The notes: generated by a model from the sequence alone, not told the origin. Positions 8,548 to 18,383 are shown, counted from the first letter of the stretch. The stretch is DNA of 64,000 nucleotides from Carnobacterium gallinarum DSM 4847 (GCF_000744375.1 NZ_JQLU01000005.1:2837496-2901495), one strand, 5' to 3'. Program-made: numbers and translations.

Positions 8548-9531
8548 ATGGAAACAAGAATTGTTAGTACTGGGAGTTATGTTCCAAAAAAACAGGTTTC
8601 CAATGAGATGCTGGAAAGTTTAATGGATACTAGTGATGAATGGATTAAAACGCGAACTGGAATCGCACAAAGACATCTATCGGCAGAAACAGAGAACACT
8701 TCCGTTCTTTGTGGTAAAGCAGCTGAAAAGATGTTAGCGAAGGCTGGTATAACTGCATCAGAGATTGATTTAATTATTGTCGCAACCATGACACCAGATT
8801 ACTTAAGTCCATCAACAGCTTGTCTGGTTCAAGACTACATTGGAGCTAACCAAGTGATGGCTTTTGATATAAGTGCTGCTTGTTCAGGGTTTGTCTATGC
8901 TTTATCAGTTGCTGAAAAAATGATGAAAAGCGGCAATTTTCGCTATAGCCTTGTTTTAGGTGGCGAAGTTATGTCTAAAGTATTAGACTGGCAAGACCGT
9001 GGAACCGCCGTTCTTTTTGGTGATGGAGCAGGAGGCGTGCTGTTAAAAGCAGAACCTAATGAAAAAGGATTGATTTTAGCTGAAGATATTCATTCTGATG
9101 GAAGTCGAGGAATGGCGTTAACGGTTGGTGCTTTACCTGTTGTTAATCCCTACCAAGAACCACCAGCATCTTTAGAACAACAATTAGAAATGGAAGGTCG
9201 GAAAATTTTCGATTTTGCCATTCGCAGTGTACCAAAAAGTATTAAACAAGTTGTGGAAAATGCAGGGTTAGAGTTAGAGGATATTGATTTCATTTTACCT
9301 CATCAAGCCAACTATCGGATTGTGGAAGCAATTGCGAAGAAACTGAAATTACCAATGACGAAATTTAAAACGAATATGGATAAATACGGCAATACATCTG
9401 CTGCCAGTATTGGAATTTTATTTGATGAGCTAGTAGCATCAGGAGAATTACAATTAGGAAGCGGTCAAAAAGTTATTTTGACTGGTTTTGGTGGAGGCCT
9501 TACATGGGGTTCTACTTTAATTCAGTTGTAA
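8548..9531 (+). CDS. fabH: 3-oxoacyl-ACP synthase III (FabH)
   Basis: A 327-residue thiolase-fold enzyme that starts fatty-acid chains by condensing acetyl-CoA or a branched acyl-CoA with malonyl-ACP. The catalytic triad is visible: C112 in SAACSGF, the histidine of LPHQAN and the asparagine of GNTSAAS. The C-terminal GFGGGLTWG is typical. It begins 6 bases after fabT. The ribosome site is weak, so translation may be partly coupled to fabT. Substrate preference (acetyl or branched) cannot be read from sequence by eye. Confidence 0.95.
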   Translation: METRIVSTGSYVPKKQVSNEMLESLMDTSDEWIKTRTGIAQRHLSAETENTSVLCGKAAEKMLAKAGITASEIDLIIVATMTPDYLSPSTACLVQDYIGANQVMAFDISAACSGFVYALSVAEKMMKSGNFRYSLVLGGEVMSKVLDWQDRGTAVLFGDGAGGVLLKAEPNEKGLILAEDIHSDGSRGMALTVGALPVVNPYQEPPASLEQQLEMEGRKIFDFAIRSVPKSIKQVVENAGLELEDIDFILPHQANYRIVEAIAKKLKLPMTKFKTNMDKYGNTSAASIGILFDELVASGELQLGSGQKVILTGFGGGLTWGSTLIQL

Positions 9532-9606
9532 ATATATGCATTTGTTTTTAAAACAAAGCGATCATGTAAAAAAAAATTATAAAACATACAAATGGAGGAA
9601 ACAAAA

Positions 9607-9837
9607 ATGACATTCGAAAAAATTCAAGCAATCATCGTGGACCAACTAGATAAAGAGGAAGCAGAAGTACAATTAACAACTAATTTCCGTGAGGATTTAG
9701 AAGCAGATAGTTTAGATTTATTCCAAATCATCAATGATATTGAAGATGAATTTGATATTAAAATTGAAACAGAAGAAGGTTTAAACACTGTTCAAGATAT
9801 CGTTAACTTTGTAGAAGCAGAATTAAAAAATAAATAA
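9607..9837 (+). CDS. acpP: Acyl carrier protein
   Basis: A 76-residue acidic four-helix protein that carries growing acyl chains on phosphopantetheine attached to S35 in the EADSLDLF motif. I start at ATG 9607, 7 bases after GGAGGA (9594-9599); the in-frame ATG at 9592 overlaps that ribosome site. It lies between fabH and fabK and supplies the carrier for every enzyme of the operon. Confidence 0.95.
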   Translation: MTFEKIQAIIVDQLDKEEAEVQLTTNFREDLEADSLDLFQIINDIEDEFDIKIETEEGLNTVQDIVNFVEAELKNK

Positions 9838-9865
9838 ACCAGAATTAAAGAAAGTAGGAACCTGC

Positions 9866-10825
9866 ATGCAATCAGAATTATGCGAAAAACTTGGAATTAC
9901 GTATCCTATTATTCAAGGAGCAATGGCGTGGGTAGCAAATGCAGAACTTGCAAGTGCTGTTTCTAACGCTGGAGGTCTGGGAATTATTGCTTCTGGTCAT
10001 GCGCCAGAAGAAGTTGTTCGTGAACAAATTAAGCAGGCAAAAGAAAAAACCAATCGTCCCTTTGGAGTTAATATTATGCTTTTATCTCCTCACGTTGAGG
10101 CAATCGTCAAAGTTGTCTGTGAGGAAGGTGTTAAAGTTGTTACAACTGGGGCTGGAAGTCCTGGAAGATATATGAAACTCTTTAAAGAGCATGGAATTAC
10201 TGTAATTCCTGTGGTCGCTTCTGTTGCTTTAGCAAAACGAATGGAAAAAGATGGAGCAGATGCAATTATTGTTGAGGGAATGGAAGCCGGTGGACATATT
10301 GGTAAGCTAACCACGATGGTTTTAGTTCCACAGATTGTGGATGCTGTTTCGATTCCAGTGATTGCTGCAGGTGGTATTGGTGATGGTCGCGGAATGGCCG
10401 CGGCATTTATGCTAGGTGCTTCCGCGGTGCAATTAGGAACACGTTTCTTAGTAGCATCGGAATGTACTATTCACCAAAATTTTAAAGATGCTGTTTTAAA
10501 AGCTCGTGATATTGATACGACGGTTACTGGCCAGATTACTGGACATCCTGTTCGGACTATACGGAACAAATTAACACGTATCTATGATCAAGCTGAAAAA
10601 GAAGAAACGAGTAAAGAACAACCGGATTTTGATCGTCTAGAAGCGCTAGGTAAAGGAACACTTCGTCTAGCTGTTGTAGAAGGCGATACGAAAAATGGTT
10701 CTATGATGTCAGGTCAAATTGCTGGTTTAATCAATAAAGAGCAGACTTGTGGCGAGATTATTAATGAGTTAATGGACGAGTATCAAGTTGTGATTAAAAA
10801 GCAAGCTGATGCACTTCTAAATTAA
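9866..10825 (+). CDS. fabK: Enoyl-ACP reductase II (FabK, FMN-dependent)
   Basis: A 319-residue TIM-barrel flavoprotein of the nitronate monooxygenase/FabK family that performs the last reduction of each elongation cycle. IQGAMAWV at the N-terminus, VEGMEAGGHIG near 140 and IAAGGIGDGRGMAAA near 170 make the FMN pocket. Its place between acpP and fabD shows that this operon relies on FabK rather than FabI; FabK enzymes are insensitive to triclosan. No fabI lies in the window. The 206 bases after it hold folded leader-like elements before fabD. Confidence 0.94.
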   Translation: MQSELCEKLGITYPIIQGAMAWVANAELASAVSNAGGLGIIASGHAPEEVVREQIKQAKEKTNRPFGVNIMLLSPHVEAIVKVVCEEGVKVVTTGAGSPGRYMKLFKEHGITVIPVVASVALAKRMEKDGADAIIVEGMEAGGHIGKLTTMVLVPQIVDAVSIPVIAAGGIGDGRGMAAAFMLGASAVQLGTRFLVASECTIHQNFKDAVLKARDIDTTVTGQITGHPVRTIRNKLTRIYDQAEKEETSKEQPDFDRLEALGKGTLRLAVVEGDTKNGSMMSGQIAGLINKEQTCGEIINELMDEYQVVIKKQADALLN

Positions 10826-10876
10826 TATCTTTTAATCATACTGATTGACATATAAATTCAAATAATTCTAAAAATG

Positions 10877-10897
10877 AGCCTTTAGGGGCTTGTTTTT
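10877..10897 (+). terminator. Weak hairpin with T-run between fabK and fabD
   Basis: AGCC (10877-10880) pairs with GGCT (10887-10890) and is followed by TGTTTTT. The stem is short, so it would act as a partial terminator or attenuator rather than a full stop. A TTGACA hexamer at 10845-10850 precedes it, but no convincing -10 follows. Confidence 0.4.
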
Positions 10898-10940
10898 ATA
10901 AGGACTTAGTTTTAGGCTACGTTAATTTGATTGAATCTAT

Positions 10941-11008
10941 TAAAAGCTCATTTTTTAGTAATAAGAAATTACCTTTTAATGAAGATTCATCAATTTATTG
11001 AGCTTTTA
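10941..11008 (+). other. Long-range inverted repeat upstream of fabD
   Basis: TAAAAGCTCA (10941-10950) pairs perfectly with TGAGCTTTTA (10999-11008), leaving a 48-base loop and ending 6 bases before the fabD ribosome site (11015-11023). It may form a leader structure in the mRNA. No known riboswitch class is recognised. Confidence 0.4.
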
Positions 11009-11031
11009 ACTTTTAAAAAGGAGTTAATCCA

Positions 11032-11973
11032 ATGAAGATTGCTTTTGTATATAGTGGACAAGGTGCTCAGTATCAAGGCATGGGGCAAGATCTTTATGAA
11101 TCAAATCAAATCGTACGAGATGTATTTGATTCTGCTAGTGAAGCGCTTGATCTAGATATGGTAGCATTATGCTTTGAAGAGAATAATCAATTAAATGAAA
11201 CAACTTTTACTCAACCAGCTATTTTGACAGTTAGTATGGCGATTGATGCTATATTGAAGGAGAACGGAATTGAGCCAGAAGTTGTAGCGGGCCTAAGCTT
11301 AGGAGAATATAGCGCTTTAGTGAAATCTGGTGCGTTAGACTTTCGTGAGGCTGTTCAATTAGTGAAGCAACGTGGTCAGTTCATGACAGAAGCGGTGCCT
11401 TCAGGTGTAGGTGCTATGAGTGCAATTATGGGGTTAGATCGTGAGATTGTTGAAGCAGTCTGTACGGAGGTTGAAGCAAGCGGTGTTGGTGTTGTTACAC
11501 CAGCTAATTATAACATGCCTGGACAAATTGTTATTGCTGGAATTAAAGCTGCAGTAGAAGAAGCTGGGGAACGTTTAAGTCAAAAAGGTGCTAAAAGAGT
11601 GATTCCATTGCAAGTAAGTGGTCCGTTCCATACGGCTTTATTAGAACCTGCTTCAAAACAATTAGCACAAGCATTAGAAACCGTATCGGTTCATGAACCT
11701 AAACTTCCAGTTGTTAGCAATACTGAAGCGAAAGTAATCAAGAATCAAACCGAGATTACACCGTTATTAGTACGTCAGGTGATGTCACCCGTGCTTTGGG
11801 AAGATAGCGTTCGTACAATGATTGATGAGCTAGGAGTAACAACCTTTATTGAAGTCGGACCAGGTAAAGCTTTAAGTAGTTTTATTAAGAAGATTGATCG
11901 TTCTGTAACGATTTTAAATGTTGAAAATCAAAAATCCCTAGAAAAAACCTTAGAAAAATTAAAAGCTGAATAA
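11032..11973 (+). CDS. fabD: Malonyl-CoA:ACP transacylase (FabD)
   Basis: A 313-residue acyltransferase that loads malonate from CoA onto ACP for chain extension. The nucleophile is S89 in GLSLGEYSAL. YSGQGAQYQGMG at the N-terminus, the catalytic histidine in GPFHTALL and the EVGPGKALS motif near the C-terminus are all present. AAAAAGGAG lies 8 bases before the ATG. It opens the second half of the operon after a 206-base gap. Confidence 0.95.
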   Translation: MKIAFVYSGQGAQYQGMGQDLYESNQIVRDVFDSASEALDLDMVALCFEENNQLNETTFTQPAILTVSMAIDAILKENGIEPEVVAGLSLGEYSALVKSGALDFREAVQLVKQRGQFMTEAVPSGVGAMSAIMGLDREIVEAVCTEVEASGVGVVTPANYNMPGQIVIAGIKAAVEEAGERLSQKGAKRVIPLQVSGPFHTALLEPASKQLAQALETVSVHEPKLPVVSNTEAKVIKNQTEITPLLVRQVMSPVLWEDSVRTMIDELGVTTFIEVGPGKALSSFIKKIDRSVTILNVENQKSLEKTLEKLKAE

Positions 11974-12018
11974 ATTACTTGAAATCAAATAAAAAACTAA
12001 TTTTAAAGGAGTGAAGGA

Positions 12019-12756
12019 ATGACCTTAACTGGGAAAAGTGTCATTGTAACAGGAAGTTCACGAGGAATTGGGAAAGCCATTGCTCTTGAATTTGCTAAAA
12101 ATGGTGCCAATATTGTTTTAAATGGTCGTAAACCTATTTCAGCAGAACTAATCGCTGAGATTGAAGCATATAATGTAAAATGTCATGTAATTCTTGGTGA
12201 TGTAAGTAGCTTTGAGATGGCAAAACAATTAATTGACGAAACAAAAGAAGTTTTTGGTAGTGTAGATGTTTTAGTCAATAATGCTGGAATTACCAATGAT
12301 AAGCTATTAATGCGTATGTCAGAAGAAGATTTTGATGCAACGTTAACTGTTAACTTAAAAGGAACCTTCAATACGATTCGTCATGCAACTGGAGTAATGT
12401 TGAAACAACGTAGTGGAACGATTATTAATTTGTCCAGTGTTGTTGGACTAACTGGTAATGTTGGTCAAGCAAACTACGCAGCAAGTAAAGCAGGTGTACT
12501 AGGTTTAACTAAATCAGCTGCCCGCGAATTAGCAGCTCGTGGAATTACAGTGAATGCTATTGCACCAGGATTTATTGAAACAGATATGACCGATGAATTA
12601 AGTGATAAAAATAAAGAGCTAATGAAACAACAAATTCCACTAAGCCGTTTTGGTCAAGTTGAAGATGTTGCGAAAGCAGCTATCTTTTTAAGTCAAAATA
12701 AATATATTACTGGTCAAGTCATCAATGTTGATGGTGGCATGGTAATGAACGGATAA
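12019..12756 (+). CDS. fabG: 3-oxoacyl-ACP reductase (FabG)
   Basis: A 245-residue short-chain dehydrogenase that reduces beta-ketoacyl-ACP with NADPH. The cofactor loop is TGSSRGIG (about residues 12-19), NNAG follows near 90, and the active site has a serine in NLSSVVG with Y153 and K157 in YAASK. The C-terminal GQVINVDGGM is standard. It lies between fabD and fabF, which fits the fatty-acid role rather than another member of the large SDR family. Confidence 0.95.
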   Translation: MTLTGKSVIVTGSSRGIGKAIALEFAKNGANIVLNGRKPISAELIAEIEAYNVKCHVILGDVSSFEMAKQLIDETKEVFGSVDVLVNNAGITNDKLLMRMSEEDFDATLTVNLKGTFNTIRHATGVMLKQRSGTIINLSSVVGLTGNVGQANYAASKAGVLGLTKSAARELAARGITVNAIAPGFIETDMTDELSDKNKELMKQQIPLSRFGQVEDVAKAAIFLSQNKYITGQVINVDGGMVMNG

Positions 12757-12774
12757 TGAGAGGAGTTAATTGAA

Positions 12775-14019
12775 ATGAATCGAGTAGTTATTACGGGAAT
12801 GGGAGCAGTAACTCCTGTCGGAAATAGCGTTGATACGTATTGGGAAAGTTTAAAAGCTGGTAAAAATGGTATTACAGAAATTACTAGATTTGACGCTTCT
12901 GAAACAGGAATTACGATTGCCGCAGAATTAAAAGATTTTGATGCAACAAAATATATGCCTAAAAAAGAAACAAAACGGACAGATTTATTCTCTCAATATG
13001 GAATTGCAGCCGCAGTTCAAGCGATGGAAGATAGTCAATTAGATATAGAAAAAATTGATGTCGACCGTTTTGGTGTTATTGTTAGTTCCGGAATTGGTGG
13101 GATGAACACGATTCAAGAACAAGTAATTAAAATGCATGACAAAGGACCAAAACGTGTAGCACCATTTTTCGTACCGATGGTCATTGGTAACATGGCAGCG
13201 GGAAATATTGCGATCCGTGTAGGTGCAAAAGGTATCTGTACATCAATCGTAACAGCATGTGCTTCTGGAACAAATTCAATTGGTGAAGCTTTCCGTTCAA
13301 TTAAACATGGTTATTCAGATGTGATTTTAGCTGGTGGAACAGAGGCAACAATTTGTGAAATTGGAATTGCTGGTTTTGGTGCATTAACAGCTTTAAGTAA
13401 ATCAACAGATCCTAATCGTGGTTCGGTACCCTTTGATAAAGAACGTAATGGTTTTGTTATGGGTGAAGGCGCTGGAGTTCTAGTTTTAGAAGAGTTACAA
13501 CACGCGATTGATCGTGGTGCAACAATTTATGGTGAAGTTGTTGGGTACGGTTCAACTTGTGATGCTGGACATATGACAGCCCCTTCAGTTGATGGTAGTG
13601 GTGCTGGAAAAGCGATGATGCAAGCTATGAAAGAAGCTGGTATTACTCCAGCGGATGTTGATTATATCAATGCTCATGGAACAAGTACCCCTGCTAATGA
13701 TAGCGCAGAAACAACGGCTATTAAATATGCAATGGGTGAAGAAATTGCGAAACAAGTACCAATCTCAAGCACAAAAAGTATGGTTGGTCATTTGCTTGGA
13801 GCAGCGGGAGCTATTGAAGGTATCGCATGTGTGAAAGCTTTACAAGATGGTTTCTTACCTCCTACAATTGGTTATCAAGTAGCAGATGAAGCATGTGATT
13901 TAGATGTTATTCCAAATGTTGGCCGTGCTGCCAAAGAAGCTAAATATGCATTAAGTAACTCATTAGGCTTTGGTGGTCATAATGCTGTTGTCTGCTTTAA
14001 AAAGTGGGGGGACGCATAA
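12775..14019 (+). CDS. fabF: 3-oxoacyl-ACP synthase II (FabF)
   Basis: A 414-residue elongating condensing enzyme that joins malonyl-ACP to the growing acyl-ACP. The nucleophile is C162 in TACASG, the two histidines are in AHGTSTPAND and GHLLGAAG, and the C-terminal SLGFGGHNA loop is the FabF gate. The ribosome site AGAGGAG precedes the ATG, and the stop codon is directly followed by the accB start codon with no gap, suggesting coupled translation. Confidence 0.96.
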   Translation: MNRVVITGMGAVTPVGNSVDTYWESLKAGKNGITEITRFDASETGITIAAELKDFDATKYMPKKETKRTDLFSQYGIAAAVQAMEDSQLDIEKIDVDRFGVIVSSGIGGMNTIQEQVIKMHDKGPKRVAPFFVPMVIGNMAAGNIAIRVGAKGICTSIVTACASGTNSIGEAFRSIKHGYSDVILAGGTEATICEIGIAGFGALTALSKSTDPNRGSVPFDKERNGFVMGEGAGVLVLEELQHAIDRGATIYGEVVGYGSTCDAGHMTAPSVDGSGAGKAMMQAMKEAGITPADVDYINAHGTSTPANDSAETTAIKYAMGEEIAKQVPISSTKSMVGHLLGAAGAIEGIACVKALQDGFLPPTIGYQVADEACDLDVIPNVGRAAKEAKYALSNSLGFGGHNAVVCFKKWGDA

Positions 14020-14502
14020 ATGAATATAGCTGAAGTCAAAGAAATGCTAGCTTTAGTAAATGCATCAGACTTGACGGAGTTTGATTTACAAATTGATAAT
14101 GTTGTTTTGCATATGAGTAAAAATACAAATAGTGCAAATGTAAATCAACAAGTAGCGACTCCTTCATCAGAAGTCACTGTAGCCCAATCAGCTAATCAAA
14201 CTGTTCGTTCACAACCAAGCACGATTACTGAAGCTGAAATTGCTGAAGAAGTAATTACTGAAAAAGAAGGTAGCCTTGTTCGAGCTCCAATTGTTGGGGT
14301 GGTTTATTTAGCTGCCTCACCTGATAAACCAGACTTTAAAAAAGTTGGGGATACAGTTGAAATCGGAGAAACTTTGTGTATTGTTGAAGCAATGAAACTA
14401 ATGAATGAGATCACTAGTGATGTTGCTGGAACAATTGCTGAAATTTTAATTGAAAATGAACAAGTGGTTGAGTACAATCAGCCTTTATATCGAATTGTCT
14501 AA
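14020..14502 (+). CDS. accB: Biotin carboxyl carrier protein of acetyl-CoA carboxylase
   Basis: A 160-residue protein that carries biotin between the carboxylase and transferase parts of acetyl-CoA carboxylase. The C-terminal biotinyl domain (about 88-160) has K126 in the EAMKLMNEI motif. Residues about 35-85 form a Ser/Thr/Gln/Ala-rich linker. It begins immediately after the fabF stop codon. Confidence 0.95.
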   Translation: MNIAEVKEMLALVNASDLTEFDLQIDNVVLHMSKNTNSANVNQQVATPSSEVTVAQSANQTVRSQPSTITEAEIAEEVITEKEGSLVRAPIVGVVYLAASPDKPDFKKVGDTVEIGETLCIVEAMKLMNEITSDVAGTIAEILIENEQVVEYNQPLYRIV

Positions 14503-14542
14503 ATAAACTAAAAAATGAATTGACCTTTAGGAGGAAATAATA

Positions 14543-14974
14543 ATGAGCGTATTAACAGCAACGGAAGTAATGGAATTAATCCCAAATCGTTACCCAATCT
14601 TTTTTATCGACTATGTAGATGAGTTGATTCCTGGTGAGCACGTGGTTGCCACTAAAAATGTAACAATCAATGAAGAATTTTTCCAAGGACATTTCCCTGG
14701 AAATCCAACAATGCCTGGTGTATTGATTTTAGAAAGTCTAGCACAAGCTGGATCAATTCCATTGTTAAAATTAGATAAATTTAAAGGACAAACAGCTTAT
14801 TTAGGTGGAATGAATAAAGTAAAATTCCGTAAAAAAGTTGTTCCTGGTGATGTTTTAAAATTACACGTTGATATTATTAAATTAAAAGATTATGCTGGAA
14901 TTGGAAAAGCAGTTGCTTATGTAGATGGCAAAAAAGTTTGTGAAGCTGAATTAACCTTCATTATTGGAAGATAA
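14543..14974 (+). CDS. fabZ: 3-hydroxyacyl-ACP dehydratase (FabZ)
   Basis: A 143-residue hot-dog-fold dehydratase that forms trans-2-enoyl-ACP. H50 (in GHFPGNPTMPG) and the glutamate of LESLAQAG are the catalytic pair. Whether it is a plain FabZ or an isomerising FabN-type enzyme that also makes unsaturated chains cannot be settled by eye; its place inside the acc genes favours plain FabZ. No fabM or fabN/fabO lies in the window. AGGAGG ribosome site upstream. Confidence 0.93.
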   Translation: MSVLTATEVMELIPNRYPIFFIDYVDELIPGEHVVATKNVTINEEFFQGHFPGNPTMPGVLILESLAQAGSIPLLKLDKFKGQTAYLGGMNKVKFRKKVVPGDVLKLHVDIIKLKDYAGIGKAVAYVDGKKVCEAELTFIIGR

Positions 14975-14978
14975 GCCT

Positions 14979-16343
14979 ATGTTTAGCAAAATATTAGTAG
15001 CAAATCGTGGTGAAATTGCAGTCAGAATTATCCGAGCTTGTAAAGAGCTTGGAATTCAGACTGTCGCGGTTTACTCAGAAGCAGATAAAGATGCCCTTCA
15101 TATGCAGTTAGCAGACGAAGCCATTTGTATTGGTCCAGCTAAAGCGACAGACTCTTATTTAAATATGCAGAGTATTTTAAGTGCTGCCGTAGTAACTAAA
15201 GCACAAGCCATTCATCCTGGGTTTGGTTTTTTATCAGAAAATAGTGTTTTTGCAACAATGTGTGGGGAATGCAATATTACATTCATTGGTCCAGACGCAG
15301 AAACAATTGATATGATGGGAAATAAAGCCAATGCTAGAGCTTTAATGATTGAAGCAAAGGTACCCGTTATTCCTGGAAGTGATGGATTTGTTACAGATAT
15401 TGATATGGCAAGAGAATTAGCCGATAAGTTAGGCTATCCCGTTATGTTAAAAGCTGCAGCAGGTGGTGGTGGAAAAGGAATTCGTAAGGTCATGGTACCG
15501 GATGAATTAGAATCAGCTTATCTAAGTGCTAGTAGTGAGGCGCAAGCTGCATTTGGCGATAACCGGATGTACATGGAACGAATTATCCTTCATGCTCGTC
15601 ATATAGAAGTTCAAATTTTAGCCGATAATTTTGGCAATGTGATTCATTTAGGTGAACGTGATTGTTCACTGCAACGAAACAACCAAAAAGTAATTGAAGA
15701 ATCTCCATCTGTTGCAATTAGCCAAGAGCAACGTAAAATGCTTGGTGAAACAGCAGTTCGTGCTGCAAAACATGTTGGCTATAAAAACGCAGGTACAATT
15801 GAATTTTTATTAGATGATACTGGCTTTTACTTTATGGAAATGAATACGCGTATTCAAGTAGAACATCCCGTTACTGAAATGGCAACAGGAATTGATATTG
15901 TGAAAGAGCAATTATTGATTGCTAGTGGCAAAGAAATGACATTAAAACAAGAAGATATTCATTTAACAGGTCATACGATTGAGTGCCGAATTAATGCAGA
16001 AAATCCTGCCTTTCATTTTGCACCTTCTCCAGGTACCATCAATTATCTACTTTTACCTAGTGGTGGTCTTGGTTTACGTGTTGACAGTGCAATGTTTGCT
16101 GGTTATGAAATTCCACCTTATTATGATGCAATGATTGCAAAGATTATTACAAAAGGCGAAAATCGTAGCGAAGCGATTGCTAAGATGAAACGTGCTTTAA
16201 GTGAATTAGTGATTGATGGTATTATTACAAATCAGTTTTTCCAAGAGGATTTATTAATGGATCAACGTTTTGTAGATGGTGCTTATGATACAAATTTCCT
16301 ACAAGATACGTTTCTTCCTGAATGGAATGAACTAAACAACTAA
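14979..16343 (+). CDS. accC: Acetyl-CoA carboxylase, biotin carboxylase subunit
   Basis: A 454-residue ATP-grasp enzyme that carboxylates the biotin on AccB. It opens with KILVANRGEIAVRI, has the glycine-rich ATP loop AAAGGGGKGI (about 160-170), the metal and bicarbonate residues around EMNTRIQVEHPVTE (about 288-301) and the RINAEN segment. ATG 14979 is chosen because it begins the family sequence, 4 bases after the fabZ stop. An in-frame TTG at 14964 lies inside fabZ. Confidence 0.95.
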   Translation: MFSKILVANRGEIAVRIIRACKELGIQTVAVYSEADKDALHMQLADEAICIGPAKATDSYLNMQSILSAAVVTKAQAIHPGFGFLSENSVFATMCGECNITFIGPDAETIDMMGNKANARALMIEAKVPVIPGSDGFVTDIDMARELADKLGYPVMLKAAAGGGGKGIRKVMVPDELESAYLSASSEAQAAFGDNRMYMERIILHARHIEVQILADNFGNVIHLGERDCSLQRNNQKVIEESPSVAISQEQRKMLGETAVRAAKHVGYKNAGTIEFLLDDTGFYFMEMNTRIQVEHPVTEMATGIDIVKEQLLIASGKEMTLKQEDIHLTGHTIECRINAENPAFHFAPSPGTINYLLLPSGGLGLRVDSAMFAGYEIPPYYDAMIAKIITKGENRSEAIAKMKRALSELVIDGIITNQFFQEDLLMDQRFVDGAYDTNFLQDTFLPEWNELNN

Positions 16344-16375
16344 TCCATGCTGAGATGAGCTAAAGAGGTGATAAA

Positions 16376-17227
16376 ATGAGATTGTTTAAAAAACGTGAAT
16401 TTATTCCAATTGATCCAAAACGTCAGCAAGTTGAACAAAAAAGTCAAAATGATCCTAAAGTTCCAGATGGAATGTGGGAAAAATGTCCTAGTTGTAAAAA
16501 GGCTATTTATACCAAAGATTTAGGAGAAGAACGCATTTGTCCATCTTGTGGCTATTGTTTTAGAATTGGTGCGCTTGAAAGAATTCAGTTAACGGTTGAT
16601 GAAGGTAGCTTTAAAGAATGGGATACCGGGATTTCTAATACGAATCCGATGGAATTTCCTGATTACGAAGAAAAAATTGCTACTTTGCAAGAAAAAACTG
16701 GGTTGGATGAAGCTGTAATCACAGGTGAAGCAACAATTAACGGTCAACCTCATGTAATTGCAGTAATGGATGCGAGTTTTATTATGGGAAGTATGGGAAC
16801 CGTAGTTGGTGAGAAAATCACCAGAGTTTTTGAAAAAGCTACTATAAAAAAACTGCCTGTTATTATTTTTACAGCATCTGGGGGAGCTCGGATGCAAGAA
16901 GGAATTTTATCTTTAATGCAAATGGCTAAGATTAGTGGAGCAGTTGCTAAACACAGTGTAGCTGGCTTATTATATGTAGTAGTTTTAACGGATCCTACTA
17001 CAGGAGGAGTTTCTGCTAGTTTTGCAATGCAAGGAGATATTATTTTGGCAGAGCCGCAAGCGTTAATTGGTTTTGCCGGTAGACGAGTAATTGAACAAAC
17101 AATTAATGAAGAATTACCTGATGATTTTCAAAAGGCTGAGTCTTTGTTAGAAACAGGTTTTATTGATAAAATTGTACCACGAACAGACTTAAAACAAACC
17201 TTGAGTTTAATTTTAAGTTTACATTAA
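16376..17227 (+). CDS. accD: Acetyl-CoA carboxylase, carboxyltransferase beta subunit
   Basis: A 283-residue subunit that with AccA transfers the carboxyl group from biotin to acetyl-CoA to make malonyl-CoA. An N-terminal four-cysteine zinc ribbon (CPSC about residues 36-39, CPSC about 55-58) precedes the crotonase-fold carboxyltransferase core with [10 protein letters not shown] and [20 protein letters not shown] ribosome site upstream. Confidence 0.95.
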   Translation: MRLFKKREFIPIDPKRQQVEQKSQNDPKVPDGMWEKCPSCKKAIYTKDLGEERICPSCGYCFRIGALERIQLTVDEGSFKEWDTGISNTNPMEFPDYEEKIATLQEKTGLDEAVITGEATINGQPHVIAVMDASFIMGSMGTVVGEKITRVFEKATIKKLPVIIFTASGGARMQEGILSLMQMAKISGAVAKHSVAGLLYVVVLTDPTTGGVSASFAMQGDIILAEPQALIGFAGRRVIEQTINEELPDDFQKAESLLETGFIDKIVPRTDLKQTLSLILSLH

Positions 17228-17255
17228 AGAAACTGAATTAAAGAAGGTGGAAAGT

Positions 17256-18038
17256 TTGAAAACTGCTAGTGAGATTGTTGCTTTGTCTAGAAAAACGACA
17301 CGGTTAACGGCGTTAGAATATATGAACTTTCTTTTTAAAGACTTTATTGAGTTCCATGGTGATCGTTCTTACCGTGATGACAAAGCTGTTGTCGGTGGGA
17401 TTGCTACTTTGAATGGCCAGCCAGTCACTCTGATTGGTATTCAAAAAGGACATACCTTGGAAGAAAATATGATGCGTAATTTTGGTTCTCCTCATCCAGA
17501 GGGGTATCGTAAGGCACTGCGTTTAATGAAGCAAGCGGAAAAGTTTAATCGTCCAGTAGTGACATTTATAAATACAGCAGGTGCTTATTGTGGTGTAGAG
17601 GCTGAAGAACGTGGTCAAGGTGAAGCGATTGCTAGAAACTTAGTTGAAATGAGTCAATTAAAAGTTCCTATTATTTCAATTATTATTGGTGAAGGTGGAA
17701 GTGGCGGAGCATTAGCTTTAGCTATGGGAAATCAAGTTTGGATGATGGAGCATACAATGTATGCTATTTTATCACCAGAAGGTTTTTCTTCTATTTTGTG
17801 GAAAGATGCAGCTCGCTCTAAAGAAGCTGCAGAAATGATGAAATTAACAGCACGTGATTTATTAGGTTTGGATGTCATTGATTTATTGATTCCAGAAACT
17901 AAAGAGGGTGTATTGTTGAGTCAAGAAACAATTGCCAAACAAATGCAGCAAGAGTTAAGTGATAGCTTAAAAAAACTTAATGAATTAACTGCTGAAGAAT
18001 TAATTGAAGCTCGTTATCAGCGATTTAGAAAGTATTAA
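17256..18038 (+). CDS. accA: Acetyl-CoA carboxylase, carboxyltransferase alpha subunit
   Basis: A 260-residue crotonase-fold subunit, partner of Acc[11 protein letters not shown] near the N-terminus, the [14 protein letters not shown] oxyanion loop and [13 protein letters not shown] are characteristic. TTG 17256 is the likely start: AAGGTGG (17244-17250) lies 5 bases upstream, and the in-frame GTG at 17247 overlaps it. It is the last gene of the operon and is followed by a 19-bp terminator. Confidence 0.94.
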   Translation: MKTASEIVALSRKTTRLTALEYMNFLFKDFIEFHGDRSYRDDKAVVGGIATLNGQPVTLIGIQKGHTLEENMMRNFGSPHPEGYRKALRLMKQAEKFNRPVVTFINTAGAYCGVEAEERGQGEAIARNLVEMSQLKVPIISIIIGEGGSGGALALAMGNQVWMMEHTMYAILSPEGFSSILWKDAARSKEAAEMMKLTARDLLGLDVIDLLIPETKEGVLLSQETIAKQMQQELSDSLKKLNELTAEELIEARYQRFRKY

Positions 18039-18044
18039 TAGACG

Positions 18045-18097
18045 AAAATAAAGCCACATCCATTGGGGAAATCTAAATGGATGTGGCTTTATTTTTC
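18045..18097. terminator. Strong bidirectional terminator ending the fab/acc operon
   Basis: A perfect 19-bp inverted repeat (18045-18063 with 18077-18095). The A-rich left arm and T-rich right arm let it serve accA and the converging small gene. Confidence 0.9.
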
Positions 18098-18383
18098 AAG
18101 AAATTTCATGATATTCAGGAATTTTAACCGTTGAAGATTGATACAGATATTTATTATCATTGGTTTCAATTAAGATAGAAAAATGTTTTTCATTAAGTAA
18201 GAGATCTCCTATTTTATCGCGAGTATAAATTCTGCCATGAGGAATACCTTCTGGTAATTTAATTTGAATATTTTTTAATTCATAGAAACCATCGGCAATT
18301 GTTTCTACAAAAATTAAATCAGAAATTTCTTGAAGCTCTGTTTGTTCATCTTTTGATAAATCTTTGACATGACCTTGATTCAA
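18096..18383 (-). CDS. Small hypothetical protein
   Basis: A 95-residue protein on the minus strand that I do not recognise. It has no membrane segment and no obvious motif. Predicted strands alternate with charged loops (ELKNIQIKLPEG, FSILIETNDNKYLYQS). The start is TTG 18383, with AGAGG 9 bases upstream on the minus strand. It is alone between two plus-strand blocks and shares a terminator with accA. Confidence 0.55.
   Translation of the reverse strand: MNQGHVKDLSKDEQTELQEISDLIFVETIADGFYELKNIQIKLPEGIPHGRIYTRDKIGDLLLNEKHFSILIETNDNKYLYQSSTVKIPEYHEIS

Noticed and set aside
10826..11031. A known riboswitch before fabD
   Set aside because: The repeats do not fit any riboswitch class I know; kept only as an unexplained structure.
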